A stretch of DNA of 41,757 nucleotides. Source: Thiobacillus sp. 65-29. GTDB lineage: Bacteria; Pseudomonadota; Gammaproteobacteria; Burkholderiales; Thiobacillaceae. A model generated the notes under the pieces. That model was given only the letters and a program-made list of their open reading frames with translations. It was not told the origin of the DNA and searched no databases. Shown one piece after another: positions 34,048-41,757 of this stretch; positions within the stretch are counted from its first letter, which is position 1; every line of letters starts with the position of its first letter. A program made the translations under genes and the position numbers. The DNA is taken from positions 1 through 41,757 of the forward strand of contig MKWN01000040.1 of assembly GCA_001899775.1 (NCBI GenBank), given 5' to 3'.

Positions 34048-34661
34048 AAAGTCAGCAGATCCCGCAGCCGGACATCAGGCGCGGGGGGGCCGAGCGGCAC
34101 AGCCACGAGCAGCCGCTGCGCGCCCTCGCCAGGGGTTTCCAGCCAGATCGCCACCGGCAACTGCGCCGGCGCCCCGAACGGCGGCGGCCAACTGTCGTGC
34201 TTTTCGCCTTTGGCGTCGAGATAACTGAAACGCGCACCACTTCCAGGCCAGCGCAAAATCGTCGCGCCAACACCTGCGTCGCCGTAGCGAAGTTGCGTCT
34301 CTCCGGCCACCGGATCGAAATGCAACAGCCAGGCAAAGGGGGCCGGGGCACCGGGCGGCTGGTCGAGGGGACTGAGGGTCAGCCCGCTGAAACGATCCCG
34401 CTCGCCCTTGAAGCGATGCGCGCCATCCGGGTAATCCGGCATGAGTCCATTGACGGTGAGCCGGAACCAGTCGGCATACATCGCGCCATGCTGGCTGTTG
34501 AAGAGTTCGGGGCCAAACCGGCCTTGCAGCCGATACACCATGCCGAGCCCTCCCATGAGCAGCGTGGTGATCAAGGCAGTGAGCGCCATCACCACCAGCA
34601 TTTCCAGAAGCGTGAAGCCGCGACTCCGCTTGGGGCGGGGCAGCAATCCGGGGGCCGTCAT
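34044..34661 (-). CDS. gspJ: T2SS minor pseudopilin GspJ
   Basis: A 205-residue type IV prepilin-like protein. Leader MTAPGLLPRPKRSRG, cleavage after Gly15 before FTLLEML with Glu20 at +5. A hydrophobic helix and beta-rich domain follow (FGPELFNSQHGAMYADWFRL, LLHFDPVAGETQLRY). Size and place between gspI and gspK support GspJ. Processing needs a prepilin peptidase not encoded here. Confidence 0.82.
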   Translation of the reverse strand: MTAPGLLPRPKRSRGFTLLEMLVVMALTALITTLLMGGLGMVYRLQGRFGPELFNSQHGAMYADWFRLTVNGLMPDYPDGAHRFKGERDRFSGLTLSPLDQPPGAPAPFAWLLHFDPVAGETQLRYGDAGVGATILRWPGSGARFSYLDAKGEKHDSWPPPFGAPAQLPVAIWLETPGEGAQRLLVAVPLGPPAPDVRLRDLLTL

Positions 34662-35113
34662 AGGGGAGCAATCGCCATGTCCCGCACGCGGCGGTAGCCG
34701 ACCTGTTTGAGCTCGAAGACGATGTCCTGCGCGCCCGCCTCACCGGCAAGCTCGATGCGGGTGTTGTAGAGGGAAAACTGGTAGAGGCTGACGCCGTAGG
34801 GAAAATTCGCGCCGTCAAACGTATCAGTGAGAGGTTCCGCCTGCCAGCGAATGCGGTAGGCGCCCAGCCGGGCCTCTCCCTGCGGCGTCTGCATGGGATT
34901 GACGGTCTGCATGAATTCAAGGGCATTTGTCGTGGCCACGGCTCTTTGGCTTGCGTCCTCGACGCGGCTCAGGGTGGTCATGTTGGAGTTGACCCACGAA
35001 AACAGCGCCAGACCGGCGCTGGAAATCAGGGTCAGGGCAACAATCGCTTCGAGAAGGGTGAACCCGCGTGCGCGCCGTGGCGAGCCCAGCGGCAATGCGG
35101 TGCCAGGCTTCAT
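34658..35113 (-). CDS. gspI: T2SS minor pseudopilin GspI
   Basis: A 151-residue prepilin-like protein. Cleavage site RARG-FTLLEAIVALTLIS (Gly17/Phe18, Glu22). The small domain with ASQRAVATTNALEF is consistent with GspI, the minor pseudopilin that starts the tip complex. ATGA overlaps join it to gspH and gspJ. Confidence 0.82.
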   Translation of the reverse strand: MKPGTALPLGSPRRARGFTLLEAIVALTLISSAGLALFSWVNSNMTTLSRVEDASQRAVATTNALEFMQTVNPMQTPQGEARLGAYRIRWQAEPLTDTFDGANFPYGVSLYQFSLYNTRIELAGEAGAQDIVFELKQVGYRRVRDMAIAPL

Positions 35114-35547
35114 GAGCGCAGCGCCTCGATCGGTTCGGGCTTGCAGACCGGGGGGAGGAGCCGGAAGCGCTCTTCATCCCCACGTGGCGAGGTGATGGCG
35201 ACGACGCCCCCGCCACAGGCGCCATTCGCCAAATACTGGATGGGCGCTTCGACGCCGAGCTTCCAGCCCTCCGGAATTTCGAGCGGGGTTTCAGCCGCTG
35301 CCGCGCCAGGCTGCCGCGCCGGTTCCCGGAGTGTCAGCCCCCTGCCCTCGGTGTACGCGCGATAACCCAGGCCTTCGATCCGGGCGAGCAAGCGCTTGCG
35401 CTCATTGGCCACCTGCAGGCGCTGGGGGAGGTCGACCAGTCGAGGCACAACGAGGCCAGTCGTCAGCCCGACAATGACCAGGACGACCAGGATTTCGACC
35501 AGGGTGAACCCCCGGCTGACAGCGGCTCGCGCGATCCGGCCCGGCAC
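35110..35547 (-). CDS. gspH: T2SS minor pseudopilin GspH
   Basis: A 145-residue prepilin-like protein. Cleavage site VSRG-FTLVEILVVLVIVG (Gly13/Phe14, Glu18), followed by a beta-sandwich-like domain (YRAYTEGRGLTLRE, GWKLGVEAPIQY). A GTG start (35545-35547) is used; no ATG fits. The gene lies 13 bp after gspG and overlaps gspI by 4 bp. Confidence 0.8.
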   Translation of the reverse strand: MPGRIARAAVSRGFTLVEILVVLVIVGLTTGLVVPRLVDLPQRLQVANERKRLLARIEGLGYRAYTEGRGLTLREPARQPGAAAAETPLEIPEGWKLGVEAPIQYLANGACGGGVVAITSPRGDEERFRLLPPVCKPEPIEALRS

Positions 35548-35560
35548 GACGAAACAGGCC

Positions 35561-36049
35561 TTATCGGGCGCGCGGCAACAGGCCTATGTCCGCATCGTTC
35601 CCCTCGCCACCGAGCTTGCCGTCGGCGCCGAGCGAATAGAGCGCGACCGGCTGGTCGTTGGCCCCCGGAATGCCGTACTGGTACGGGGAACCCCAGGGAT
35701 CGAGCGGGATGTCGCCATCGAGGTAGGGCCCGCGCCAGCGGTTCCGCGCACGCTCGTCTTCCGGCTGCCGCGCCAGCACGGCGAGCCCTTCCGCCTCGGT
35801 GGGATAACGTCCGACATCGAGACGGAAAGTGTCCAGCGCCCCTTTGACCATCTTGATCTGGGTCTCGGCGGTCTGCACCCGCGAACTGTCAACCTTGCCA
35901 AACAGGCGGGGGCCGATCAAGCCGGCCAGCAGACCGACGATGACAAGCACGACGAGCATTTCGATCAGGGTGAACCCCCGCGTGCGCGGGGCACGAGTGA
36001 CCGTAGCCCCCGGAATCAAGAAGCGTTCACCGATTACACAGACGTTCAT
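35561..36049 (-). CDS. gspG: T2SS major pseudopilin GspG
   Basis: A 162-residue protein. Leader of 25 residues ending RTRG, then FTLIEMLVVLVIVGLLAGLIGPRLFG with Glu30 at +5. The globular part has the GspG signature TAETQIKMVKGALDTFRLDVGRYPT-like segment, a WRGPYLDGDIPLDPWG-like segment and the C-terminal GEGNDADIG calcium-site motif. ATG 36047-36049 has AAGGA at good spacing. An upstream ATG (36079) overlapping gspF lacks one and would make an odd leader. Confidence 0.92.
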   Translation of the reverse strand: MNVCVIGERFLIPGATVTRAPRTRGFTLIEMLVVLVIVGLLAGLIGPRLFGKVDSSRVQTAETQIKMVKGALDTFRLDVGRYPTEAEGLAVLARQPEDERARNRWRGPYLDGDIPLDPWGSPYQYGIPGANDQPVALYSLGADGKLGGEGNDADIGLLPRAR

Positions 36050-36065
36050 TTGGGATTCCTTTTGT

Positions 36066-37271
36066 TCAAATTGCGACATCGCTGATGCTGGTGATCGCCA
36101 GCATGATGGCCACCATGATGAAACCGATGACGGCCCCGATCACCAGAATCGCGATCGGTTCGAGCAGAATGAGAAAACGCTTCAGCCGAATCCGGCTGGC
36201 ATTTTCGTGGAGCATTGCGACACTGCGCAAGGTCATGGCAAGTTCGCCGGACCGCTCCCCCACCCGGATCAGGTTGACGTCCGTCGGCCCGAGCAGTCCG
36301 GTGGCGAACACGGCATCGGTGATTTTCTTTCCCGACCGGATGTCGCGAACGACGAAACGCATTTTGCCTTTCACGCTATCCAGCCGCAGCCCCTGTTCCG
36401 CAAGCGTCAGGCTCGTCAGCAGCGGCACCTTGTTCGCCAACAGCGTGGAGAGCATGGAAGCCCAACGGCCAAGTTCGGTGTCCATGATCCATTTCCCCAC
36501 AAGCGGGGCGCTGGCGAGTCCATCGAGCACCCGCGCGCGCACCCCGGGCCTGCCGAGTGCGGCAATCGCCAGAAGTACACACCCGGGCAACAGCAGTCCA
36601 AAAAGGAACAGGTGCTCCTGCACGAACATGCCCGCCTCAAGCACCCAAGCGGATATTTCAGGGATCTTGCCCTTGCCGGTTTTCAGCAGATTGGCAAATT
36701 TCGGGACGACGACAATGAAAATGAGCAGCGTCGCGGCGATGCCCGAAAACACAAGGATACCCGGATAGATCAGGGCATTGCGCACTTCCCTGCGAACCAG
36801 TTCCTCGTGTTCCATCTGTGCGGCCGCGTCGTCCAGGGTCTGCGCGAGCTTACCCGTTTCCTCCCCGGCGGTGACCAGCGGATACAGGTATTGTGGCCAG
36901 GCGAGAGAGGAACTTGCGAGGGCGGCTGAAAACGCGGCACCCGCGCGCAATTGACCATAGACCCTGCCAAGATTTGCGCCGATCACATCCCCGGCGTGCG
37001 CTTCCGCGAGGCTTTCAACGGCTTCGGCCAGAGATACGCCGGCGCGAAGAAGGGTTGCAAGTTCACGCACGATGAGGGCGAGCTCTTCAGGACGCACGCG
37101 ACGCCTGGACGATTTGGTCGAGGCTCCGGTCCCCGATGAGGCAATCGCGATGGACGTCGGCGTCAACGCTCTTTGGCGCAGCAAGCGGGCGGCAGCACGC
37201 TCACCGTCCGCCTCGATATCGCCGGAAACGGTCTCACCCTGTTGGTTGACGGCTTTGTAACGGTAGTGCAT
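36066..37271 (-). CDS. gspF: T2SS inner-membrane platform protein GspF
   Basis: A 401-residue polytopic protein with two T2SSF domains (about 70-195 and 272-395) and three transmembrane helices. Start MHYRYKAVNQQGETVSG is typical. LATLLRAGVSLAEAVESLAE, VTAGEETGKLAQTLD and IRVGERSGELAMTL are family motifs. It links the GspE ATPase to the pseudopilus. It lies 18 bp after gspE and 16 bp before gspG. Confidence 0.93.
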   Translation of the reverse strand: MHYRYKAVNQQGETVSGDIEADGERAAARLLRQRALTPTSIAIASSGTGASTKSSRRRVRPEELALIVRELATLLRAGVSLAEAVESLAEAHAGDVIGANLGRVYGQLRAGAAFSAALASSSLAWPQYLYPLVTAGEETGKLAQTLDDAAAQMEHEELVRREVRNALIYPGILVFSGIAATLLIFIVVVPKFANLLKTGKGKIPEISAWVLEAGMFVQEHLFLFGLLLPGCVLLAIAALGRPGVRARVLDGLASAPLVGKWIMDTELGRWASMLSTLLANKVPLLTSLTLAEQGLRLDSVKGKMRFVVRDIRSGKKITDAVFATGLLGPTDVNLIRVGERSGELAMTLRSVAMLHENASRIRLKRFLILLEPIAILVIGAVIGFIMVAIMLAITSISDVAI

Positions 37272-37289
37272 GGCGCGGTCAGCGGCAGA

Positions 37290-38996
37290 TCAATCGGTAC
37301 GACCCAGACCGGTCACACGCAGCACTTCGTCGATGCTGGTATGCCCCCCCCACGCCTTGAGCAGACCATCCTCACGAAGGCTGCGATAGCCGGCGCGGCG
37401 GGCGATCTCGAGCAACTCGCTTTCAGGAAGCCGCTGGCTGATGCCCTGCTGCAGGTCCGGAGTGGCCACGACGAACTCGTAGATGCCCATGCGTCCCTGA
37501 TAGCCGGTGCCGCGACATTGCGGGCAGCCGCGGGGTTCTCGCCAATCGGCGGGTCCATGGCCGGCAAGAACAGCCTGCAAGGGCTGCAACAGTTCATCCA
37601 GGCTCACCGGCGGCGGCGCGGGCTGCGCGCAATGCGGACACAAGCGACGAACCAGCCGTTGCGCCTGAACAAGCCGAACGGATGAGGCCACCAGAAACGG
37701 TTCGACGCCGAGGTCGATCAATCGGGCAAATGCCGAAATCGCATCGTTGGTATGCAGGGTGGACAACACGAGGTGGCCTGTTAATGCAGCCTGCACGGCG
37801 ATCTCCGCGGTCTCGATATCGCGAATCTCGCCTATCATGACGACATCCGGATCCTGCCGCAGTATCGAACGCAACGCGCGCGCAAAGGTGTAGCCGATAT
37901 CCGCGTGCGCCTGGATCTGGGTGACGCCAGGCAATTGGTATTCCACGGGGTCTTCGACCGTGATGATTTTCTGGCTGCGGTCGTTCATGGCAGAGAGCGC
38001 CGCATACAGGGTCGTGCTCTTGCCCGATCCAGTCGGCCCGGTCACGAGAACGATGCCGTGCGGTTCCTTGATCCACTGCGTGAAAAGCTCGAGGTGGTCG
38101 GCTTCCAGCCCGAGGCGATCGAGCGCCAGATCCGCCCTTTCCTTGAGCAGCAGACGCATCACGATGGACTCGCCGTGCACGCCGGGGACGGCCGAAACGC
38201 GGATATCGACTTCCTCGCCCGCCGCCCGCATGGAGATGCGGCCATCCTGGGGCAGGCGCCTTTCCGCGATGTCCATCCCGGATACGAGCTTGATTCTGGA
38301 GGCGATGGCATCGTAGCGCTCGCGTGGATAGCTCGCCCGGGCATGCAGGATGCCGTCGATGCGGAAGCGAATGTGAAATACCGATTCCTCAGGTTCGACA
38401 TGAACATCGGAGGCGCGCTCGTCAATCGCTTGGGCGAGGGTGTTGTTCACCAGTTCCACTACAGGGGCTTCCTCTGCCAATTCGCGCAAATGGCTGATGT
38501 CGCTCTTGTCGGAGAAATCCGTTCGTTCAAGGACTTTGAGCAGTCGTTCGAGATCGGCGGAGCGGATGAACAACCAGCGGATTTCCCGTTGCGGAAAAGC
38601 GGCGTTCAAGGTTTCATGCAAATGGGCGACAAGCGGATCCCGGCAAGCGCAGTGGATGACCCCATCGGGGGCTTCCCACATCACCAGGGCATGGTCGAGG
38701 CACCATTCGATGGGCAAGCCGCTCAATCTGACGGTTTCAAGTATGTCGTCAAGACGCTCCGGCAGATCGGCATGCATTGCCAGGGCAAGCCCCGTTTGCG
38801 AGGAGAGGCAGGGCAGCAAGGCCTCCTCCGACAAGGCGCCCAAGCGGACGAGAATGGCTCCGAGACGCCCCGGCATCTGCCCTTGCAGGGCGAGGGCCTT
38901 GTCGAGGTCAGCCTGAGTGATGAGCCCCTCCCTGCGGAGAAGTTCGCCAATCGGCAGCGCGTCGGTTGCAGCTACGGTCTGGGCCAGCGCAAGCAT
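37290..38996 (-). CDS. gspE: T2SS assembly ATPase GspE
   Basis: A 568-residue hexameric ATPase that drives pseudopilus assembly. N-terminal GspE-N/MshEN-like domain (about 12-160); then the ATPase core with Walker A GPTGSGKST (320-328), Asp box ITVEDPVEY (345-353), Walker B (382-391, DPDVVMIGEI) and His box LSTLHTND (411-418). The zinc motif has Cys453, Cys456, Cys491 and Cys494. All catalytic motifs are intact. ATG directly follows the transglycosylase stop (TGAATG), implying coupling. Confidence 0.94.
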   Translation of the reverse strand: MLALAQTVAATDALPIGELLRREGLITQADLDKALALQGQMPGRLGAILVRLGALSEEALLPCLSSQTGLALAMHADLPERLDDILETVRLSGLPIEWCLDHALVMWEAPDGVIHCACRDPLVAHLHETLNAAFPQREIRWLFIRSADLERLLKVLERTDFSDKSDISHLRELAEEAPVVELVNNTLAQAIDERASDVHVEPEESVFHIRFRIDGILHARASYPRERYDAIASRIKLVSGMDIAERRLPQDGRISMRAAGEEVDIRVSAVPGVHGESIVMRLLLKERADLALDRLGLEADHLELFTQWIKEPHGIVLVTGPTGSGKSTTLYAALSAMNDRSQKIITVEDPVEYQLPGVTQIQAHADIGYTFARALRSILRQDPDVVMIGEIRDIETAEIAVQAALTGHLVLSTLHTNDAISAFARLIDLGVEPFLVASSVRLVQAQRLVRRLCPHCAQPAPPPVSLDELLQPLQAVLAGHGPADWREPRGCPQCRGTGYQGRMGIYEFVVATPDLQQGISQRLPESELLEIARRAGYRSLREDGLLKAWGGHTSIDEVLRVTGLGRTD

Positions 38997-39737
38997 TCAA
39001 CCACCTTGTCTGCTCGAAATGCGCAGAGCGTGCAAATCAAAGCGCAACTTTTCGTACAAGTCCAGGACTTTCGGGACGTACGCCGAGGTCTCCCTGTACG
39101 GCGGAATGCGAAATCCGTGCCGAATGACAGCGTTCTCGCCAGCATTGTAGGCGGCGATGGCAAGCTCCATATTGTGGTCGAACATGCCAAGTAAATCCCG
39201 CAGATAACGTACGCCGCCGTCAATGTTCTGGCCGGGATCGAAAGGGTCATGGACGCCGTAACGCTGGGCAGTCGCGGGCATCAACTGCATCAATCCAATG
39301 GCTCCCTTGTGCGACACGGCCTCGGGCCGGAAGCCGGACTCGGCTTGAATCACCGCCTTGATCAGTGCCTCGTCCACCTGATAATCCTCCGCTGCCCGCG
39401 CGATCTGTTCACGGTACACCCTGCTGCGCTGGAGAATCGAGTTGCTGATGGGCACGGATTCACGAACCTTCGACCCTCGCACGTTCTCATCAAACCGGGG
39501 CTTCTGAATTCGCAAAACGCGCTTATAGCGGGCGTCGCCCCGTACCGGTACGTTGGTGAAATGCGCAATACCCTGCGGATTCTCGGCCGCATAGATGTCC
39601 GCAAACGCGGCGTTAGAGGCAAGAAAGGCAGGCAGGAAAAAAAAGCTTCCCCGAAGAACGCCCGCGACCCTGCCACATCGGCCCAGGAGCCCGGCGAGCA
39701 AGCGCCGCCGTGCGGTACGAGTGCCCCCTCCACGCAT
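38997..39737 (-). CDS. Lytic transglycosylase (SLT domain), DUF4124-like N terminus
   Basis: A 246-residue periplasmic peptidoglycan-cleaving enzyme. Signal sequence about 1-47; a DUF4124-like strand segment IYAAENPQGIAHFTNVPV; SLT domain from about 110, with catalytic Glu133 in AESGF, then GAIGLMQLMPATAQRYGV and AIAAYNAGENAV. ATG 39735-39737 has AAGGTGAG just before it; a GTG nine bases earlier is an alternative. Position directly before gspE suggests it opens the wall for T2SS assembly (inference). Confidence 0.88.
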   Translation of the reverse strand: MRGGGTRTARRRLLAGLLGRCGRVAGVLRGSFFFLPAFLASNAAFADIYAAENPQGIAHFTNVPVRGDARYKRVLRIQKPRFDENVRGSKVRESVPISNSILQRSRVYREQIARAAEDYQVDEALIKAVIQAESGFRPEAVSHKGAIGLMQLMPATAQRYGVHDPFDPGQNIDGGVRYLRDLLGMFDHNMELAIAAYNAGENAVIRHGFRIPPYRETSAYVPKVLDLYEKLRFDLHALRISSRQGG

Positions 39738-39770
39738 CGCTCTCACCTTCGGTCTCCGGCACGATATCCT

Positions 39771-40433
39771 TCAGGTGACATTACCGAGCTCAATGGCATG
39801 GGAAAACGCATCGATCACCGGCTGAATCACCCCGCGCTTCAGCTTCAGCGACGCCTGGTTCACCACCAGCCGCGAACTGATGTCGCTGATATGTTCGACG
39901 GCAACGAGGCCATTGGCCTTGAGGGTGCCGCCGCTGGAGACGAGGTCGACGATGACGTCGGACAGGCCGACCAGCGGGGCGAGTTCCATCGAGCCATAGA
40001 GTTTGATGAGGTCGATGTGCACGCCCTTGGCGGCGAAGTGTTCGCGGGCGGCCTTGACGTATTTGGTGGCGACGCGGATGCGCGCACCCTGCTTCACGGT
40101 ACCTGCGTAGTCGTAGCCTTCACGCACCGCGACCATCATGCGGCATCTGGCGATCCCGAGGTCGAGGGGTTGATACAGGCCGTCGCCGCCGTGCTCGTTC
40201 AGCACGTCCTTGCCGGCGATGCCGAGGTCGGCGGCGCCGTATTGCACGTAGGTGGGCACGTCGCTGGCGCGCACGATGATGAGGCGCACGTCGTCGCGGT
40301 TGGTGCCGATGATGAGCTTGCGCGAGGATTCGGGGCTTTCGGACGGGGTGATGCCGGCTGCCGCCAGCAGCGGCAGGGTTTCCTCGAAGATGCGGCCCTT
40401 GGAGAGGGCGAGGGTGATGCCGGGGCAGGTCAT
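39771..40433 (-). CDS. hisG: ATP phosphoribosyltransferase, short form
   Basis: A 220-residue enzyme for the first step of histidine synthesis (ATP + PRPP to PR-ATP). Seen: [31 protein letters not shown] and the PRPP loop DLVSSGGT (163-170). It lacks the C-terminal regulatory domain, so it is the short form that needs HisZ, encoded elsewhere. No other his gene is present; neighbours are a toxin-antitoxin pair upstream and the transglycosylase 33 bp downstream on the same strand. No strong ribosome site precedes the ATG. Confidence 0.93.
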   Translation of the reverse strand: MTCPGITLALSKGRIFEETLPLLAAAGITPSESPESSRKLIIGTNRDDVRLIIVRASDVPTYVQYGAADLGIAGKDVLNEHGGDGLYQPLDLGIARCRMMVAVREGYDYAGTVKQGARIRVATKYVKAAREHFAAKGVHIDLIKLYGSMELAPLVGLSDVIVDLVSSGGTLKANGLVAVEHISDISSRLVVNQASLKLKRGVIQPVIDAFSHAIELGNVT

Positions 40434-40557
40434 GTTGGTTGTGTTGGAGATGGCAGCGCTTCACCCCGGATTATCCCTTGAAACACGACCGAAAGTCGCG
40501 GTGGGTGCGACTGGCAACCCACGAGGCGGAATTGAGCCCGGATCATCCATTTGAGTG

Positions 40558-40634
40558 CAGGTCGGGCTGAAGCCCAACCTGCAACCCGTTGACTTTGCGA
40601 TGCCAGAATGGCTAATGAACGATCCGGGTTGAAC
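40558..40634. repeat. Hairpin repeat plus GCTAATGAAC-type repeat upstream of hisG
   Basis: 40558-40581 is an 11-bp-arm hairpin of the GTCGGGCT family with one mismatch. 40611-40634 (GCTAATGAACGATCCGGGTT plus four bases) recurs with two differences at 41663-41686. Together they fill the 233-bp gap between the PIN gene and hisG. Confidence 0.68.
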
Positions 40635-40666
40635 ACTGCTGGAAATCTCATGCCACTTTCCTCCGT

Positions 40667-41101
40667 TCAATCCACAAAATTCTGGACGACCATGAAGCCT
40701 TCGCGCTCGGCCGCCAGACTCAAGCGCTTGTCCAGGCATACGAACTGCCAACCACTCGCCCTATGCTCGCAGACAAGCAGCGCTGCGGCCAATTGCAGCG
40801 AATCGGCGGCGCGCAAGGGATGAAGCCGCAGCAGGCGTTGAGCGATCTGGCGCACGTTGTCCAGGGGTTGCACTTCATGCCAGGCTGCCTGCAACGCAGT
40901 CAATTGACCCAGCGCATGCGTGACGTCTGCCGAATCGAGGCTGGCTTCGCGCTCCAGCCTGGCCAGGGCGGACGCGCATTCGACCGGGGTTCCCCACCAG
41001 GCAACGATTTCCGGATGGTTTTCGTAATAGCTGAGTGCGGAGGGCGTGCTCGCTTCTTCTACCAGCAAGGGCAGGATTGCGGAACTGTCCCAGAATCTCA
41101 C
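40667..41101 (-). CDS. PIN-domain toxin (VapC-like)
   Basis: A 144-residue PIN ribonuclease. Acidic residues expected in the active site are present: Asp5 (FWDSSAIL), Glu41, Asp100 (LRAADSLQLAAAL) and Asp124 (CLDKRL). VapC-type toxins cleave RNA, often tRNA or rRNA. GTG 41099-41101 is the start and overlaps the antitoxin stop (GTGA), the usual coupling. Target unknown. Confidence 0.87.
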   Translation of the reverse strand: MRFWDSSAILPLLVEEASTPSALSYYENHPEIVAWWGTPVECASALARLEREASLDSADVTHALGQLTALQAAWHEVQPLDNVRQIAQRLLRLHPLRAADSLQLAAALLVCEHRASGWQFVCLDKRLSLAAEREGFMVVQNFVD

Positions 41102-41382
41102 CGTCCCGACTCGCGCTCTTCGAGCAAAGCCTCAAGTGCGCTGGCATGTTGCCGCGGCAGGGGGGGCGGCGCCAAACGACAGGCATCTCCATGGCCTCGC
41201 CGCAGGATGCCTTTGCGTTCCAGAAGCGCAAGCTCGCCCGGCTGGCCGTTTTCACTCCCGACCGGCATGAGCCGCGCGACCGGCCGGTCGTGGTCGGTAA
41301 TGAGAATGGTCTCGCCGTGGCGCACTTGTTCGATCAGTGCACTCAACTGGTTTTTGGTAGCGGATATTGAGGACGTTTTCAT
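41098..41382 (-). CDS. Phd/YefM-type antitoxin
   Basis: A 94-residue antitoxin. The N-terminal dimerising DNA-binding fold has SISATKNQLSALIEQVRHGETILITDH-type spacing and DRPVARLMPV, the Phd/YefM pattern; the C-terminal Pro/Arg-rich tail likely binds the toxin. It should repress its own promoter. A TATAAT box ends 6 bases before its ATG, so the mRNA may be leaderless. Confidence 0.87.
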   Translation of the reverse strand: MKTSSISATKNQLSALIEQVRHGETILITDHDRPVARLMPVGSENGQPGELALLERKGILRRGHGDACRLAPPPLPRQHASALEALLEERESGR

Positions 41383-41388
41383 GCGGCC

Positions 41389-41394
41389 ATTATA
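41389..41394 (-). promoter_or_regulatory. -10 box TATAAT for the toxin-antitoxin operon
   Basis: Exact TATAAT in context GTGGCTATAATGGCCGCATG on minus, only six bases before the antitoxin ATG. No good -35 is visible. Transcription would begin at or next to the start codon. Confidence 0.5.
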
Positions 41395-41557
41395 GCCACA
41401 ATCGCAGGGCTTCGCGCTCAGGCCGCTCCCGGCCGGCGCGTGCCTCCAGAAAATCGTCGGCCACCTGCGGGCCATCCAGAAAGAAGCTGTCCCACGGCGG
41501 ACCCTGCGGCCAAATTTTGCCCTTCTGGGAAGGACAAGGTGCCCACGTGCCTGACGT
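41390..41557 (-). pseudogene. Remnant of a VapB/AbrB-type antitoxin C terminus
   Basis: An open stretch of 56 codons without a start codon encodes WPQGPPWDSFFLDGPQVADD followed by a charged tail FLEARAGRERPERE. This resembles the C-terminal end of VapB-type antitoxins. The N-terminal DNA-binding half is gone, and the frame is closed upstream by a stop. Its own stop codon overlaps the -10 box of the downstream antitoxin. Confidence 0.4.
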
Positions 41558-41608
41558 TCATGGCGATTCGCCACTCCGGAACATGAAACGACGAATCGCC
41601 TTGAACGT

Positions 41609-41658
41609 TTCCCTCTCCCCGCCCTCTCCCGCTTGCGGGAGAGGGCGGGGAGAGGGAA
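41609..41658. repeat. 50-bp near-perfect palindrome (CCCTCTCCC/GGGAGAGGG)
   Basis: 24-bp arms 41609-41632 and 41635-41658 are fully complementary around two bases. This GAGAGGG hairpin type is a common intergenic repeat and may end transcription on either strand. Confidence 0.85.
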
Positions 41659-41662
41659 GGAC

Positions 41663-41730
41663 GCTAATGAACAATCCGGGTTCAACCTAGAAACCGCAGT
41701 TGGACGCGCCCGATGGTGCGTCGGATCGCG
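41663..41730. repeat. Second copies of the GCTAATGAAC and AACCGCAGTTGGACGC repeats
   Basis: 41663-41686 repeats 40611-40634 with two differences. 41691-41707 repeats the arm at 26215-26231, and the following GATGGTGCGTC matches the loop and start of the other arm, after which similarity decays. Nothing else is seen up to the window end. Confidence 0.7.
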
Positions 41731-41757
41731 TGGCTGCCGCGAAGCAACGACGCCGCA

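Overview
The window reads as a high-GC betaproteobacterial chromosome segment (Rhodocyclales/Nitrosomonadales-like; this is inference from gene content, short-form HisG, T2SS style and codon bias, not a proven placement). It carries two large systems, both mostly on the minus strand: a surface-polysaccharide locus (about 0.4-25.8 kb) and a type II secretion system operon (about 28.6-39.7 kb). Between them are a Sel1-repeat lipoprotein and an unrecognised secreted protein. No tRNA, rRNA, CRISPR array or intact transposon was seen.

Layout. 0-4.3 kb (+): end of a Uma2-type protein, then a tightly overlapping set of ELM1-like protein, GT4 glycosyltransferase, O-antigen-ligase-like membrane protein and a CmcI-type methyltransferase. 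4.4-7.2 kb (-): three overlapping glycosyltransferases (GT2, GT2, GT4). 7.4-8.4 kb (+): a GT10 (fucosyltransferase-like) enzyme, divergent from that set. 8.6-12.0 kb (-): a carbamoyltransferase / DUF5989 / SxtJ / SGNH-hydrolase cassette. 12.2-16.7 kb (-): an initiation module of GT2, sugar epimerase, WecA-like phosphoglycosyltransferase and FlaA1/WbpM-like dehydratase, the last three resembling the wbpV-wbpL-wbpM arrangement. 16.9-25.8 kb (-): Wzm/Wzt ABC exporter, a 1407-residue fusion (sulfotransferase, coiled coil, WbsX, two RgpF-like modules), a zinc-ribbon methyltransferase and a stand-alone WbsX protein.

26.3-28.4 kb (-): Sel1 lipoprotein and the secreted 461-residue protein, separated by a clear intrinsic terminator. 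28.6-39.7 kb (-): lytic transglycosylase, gspE, F, G, H, I, J, K, then GspL-like, GspM-like and shortened GspC-like genes, then the lipoprotein secretin gspD. No gspO prepilin peptidase is present. 39.8-41.8 kb (-): a lone short-form hisG, then a Phd/PIN toxin-antitoxin pair with a remnant of another antitoxin and several palindromic repeats.

How it may work (inference): the WecA-like enzyme starts a glycan on undecaprenyl phosphate, the glycosyltransferases extend it, methyl-, carbamoyl- and possibly sulfo-transfer decorate or cap it, Wzm/Wzt exports it, and the ligase-like protein attaches it. The most intriguing element is the large fusion overlapping wzt. A putative sulfotransferase is joined by a 7 x 14-residue coiled coil to glycan-assembly domains, recalling the terminator-plus-molecular-ruler design of WbdD. 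A second hypothesis is that the adjacent T2SS exports the 461-residue surface-type protein encoded just after gspD.
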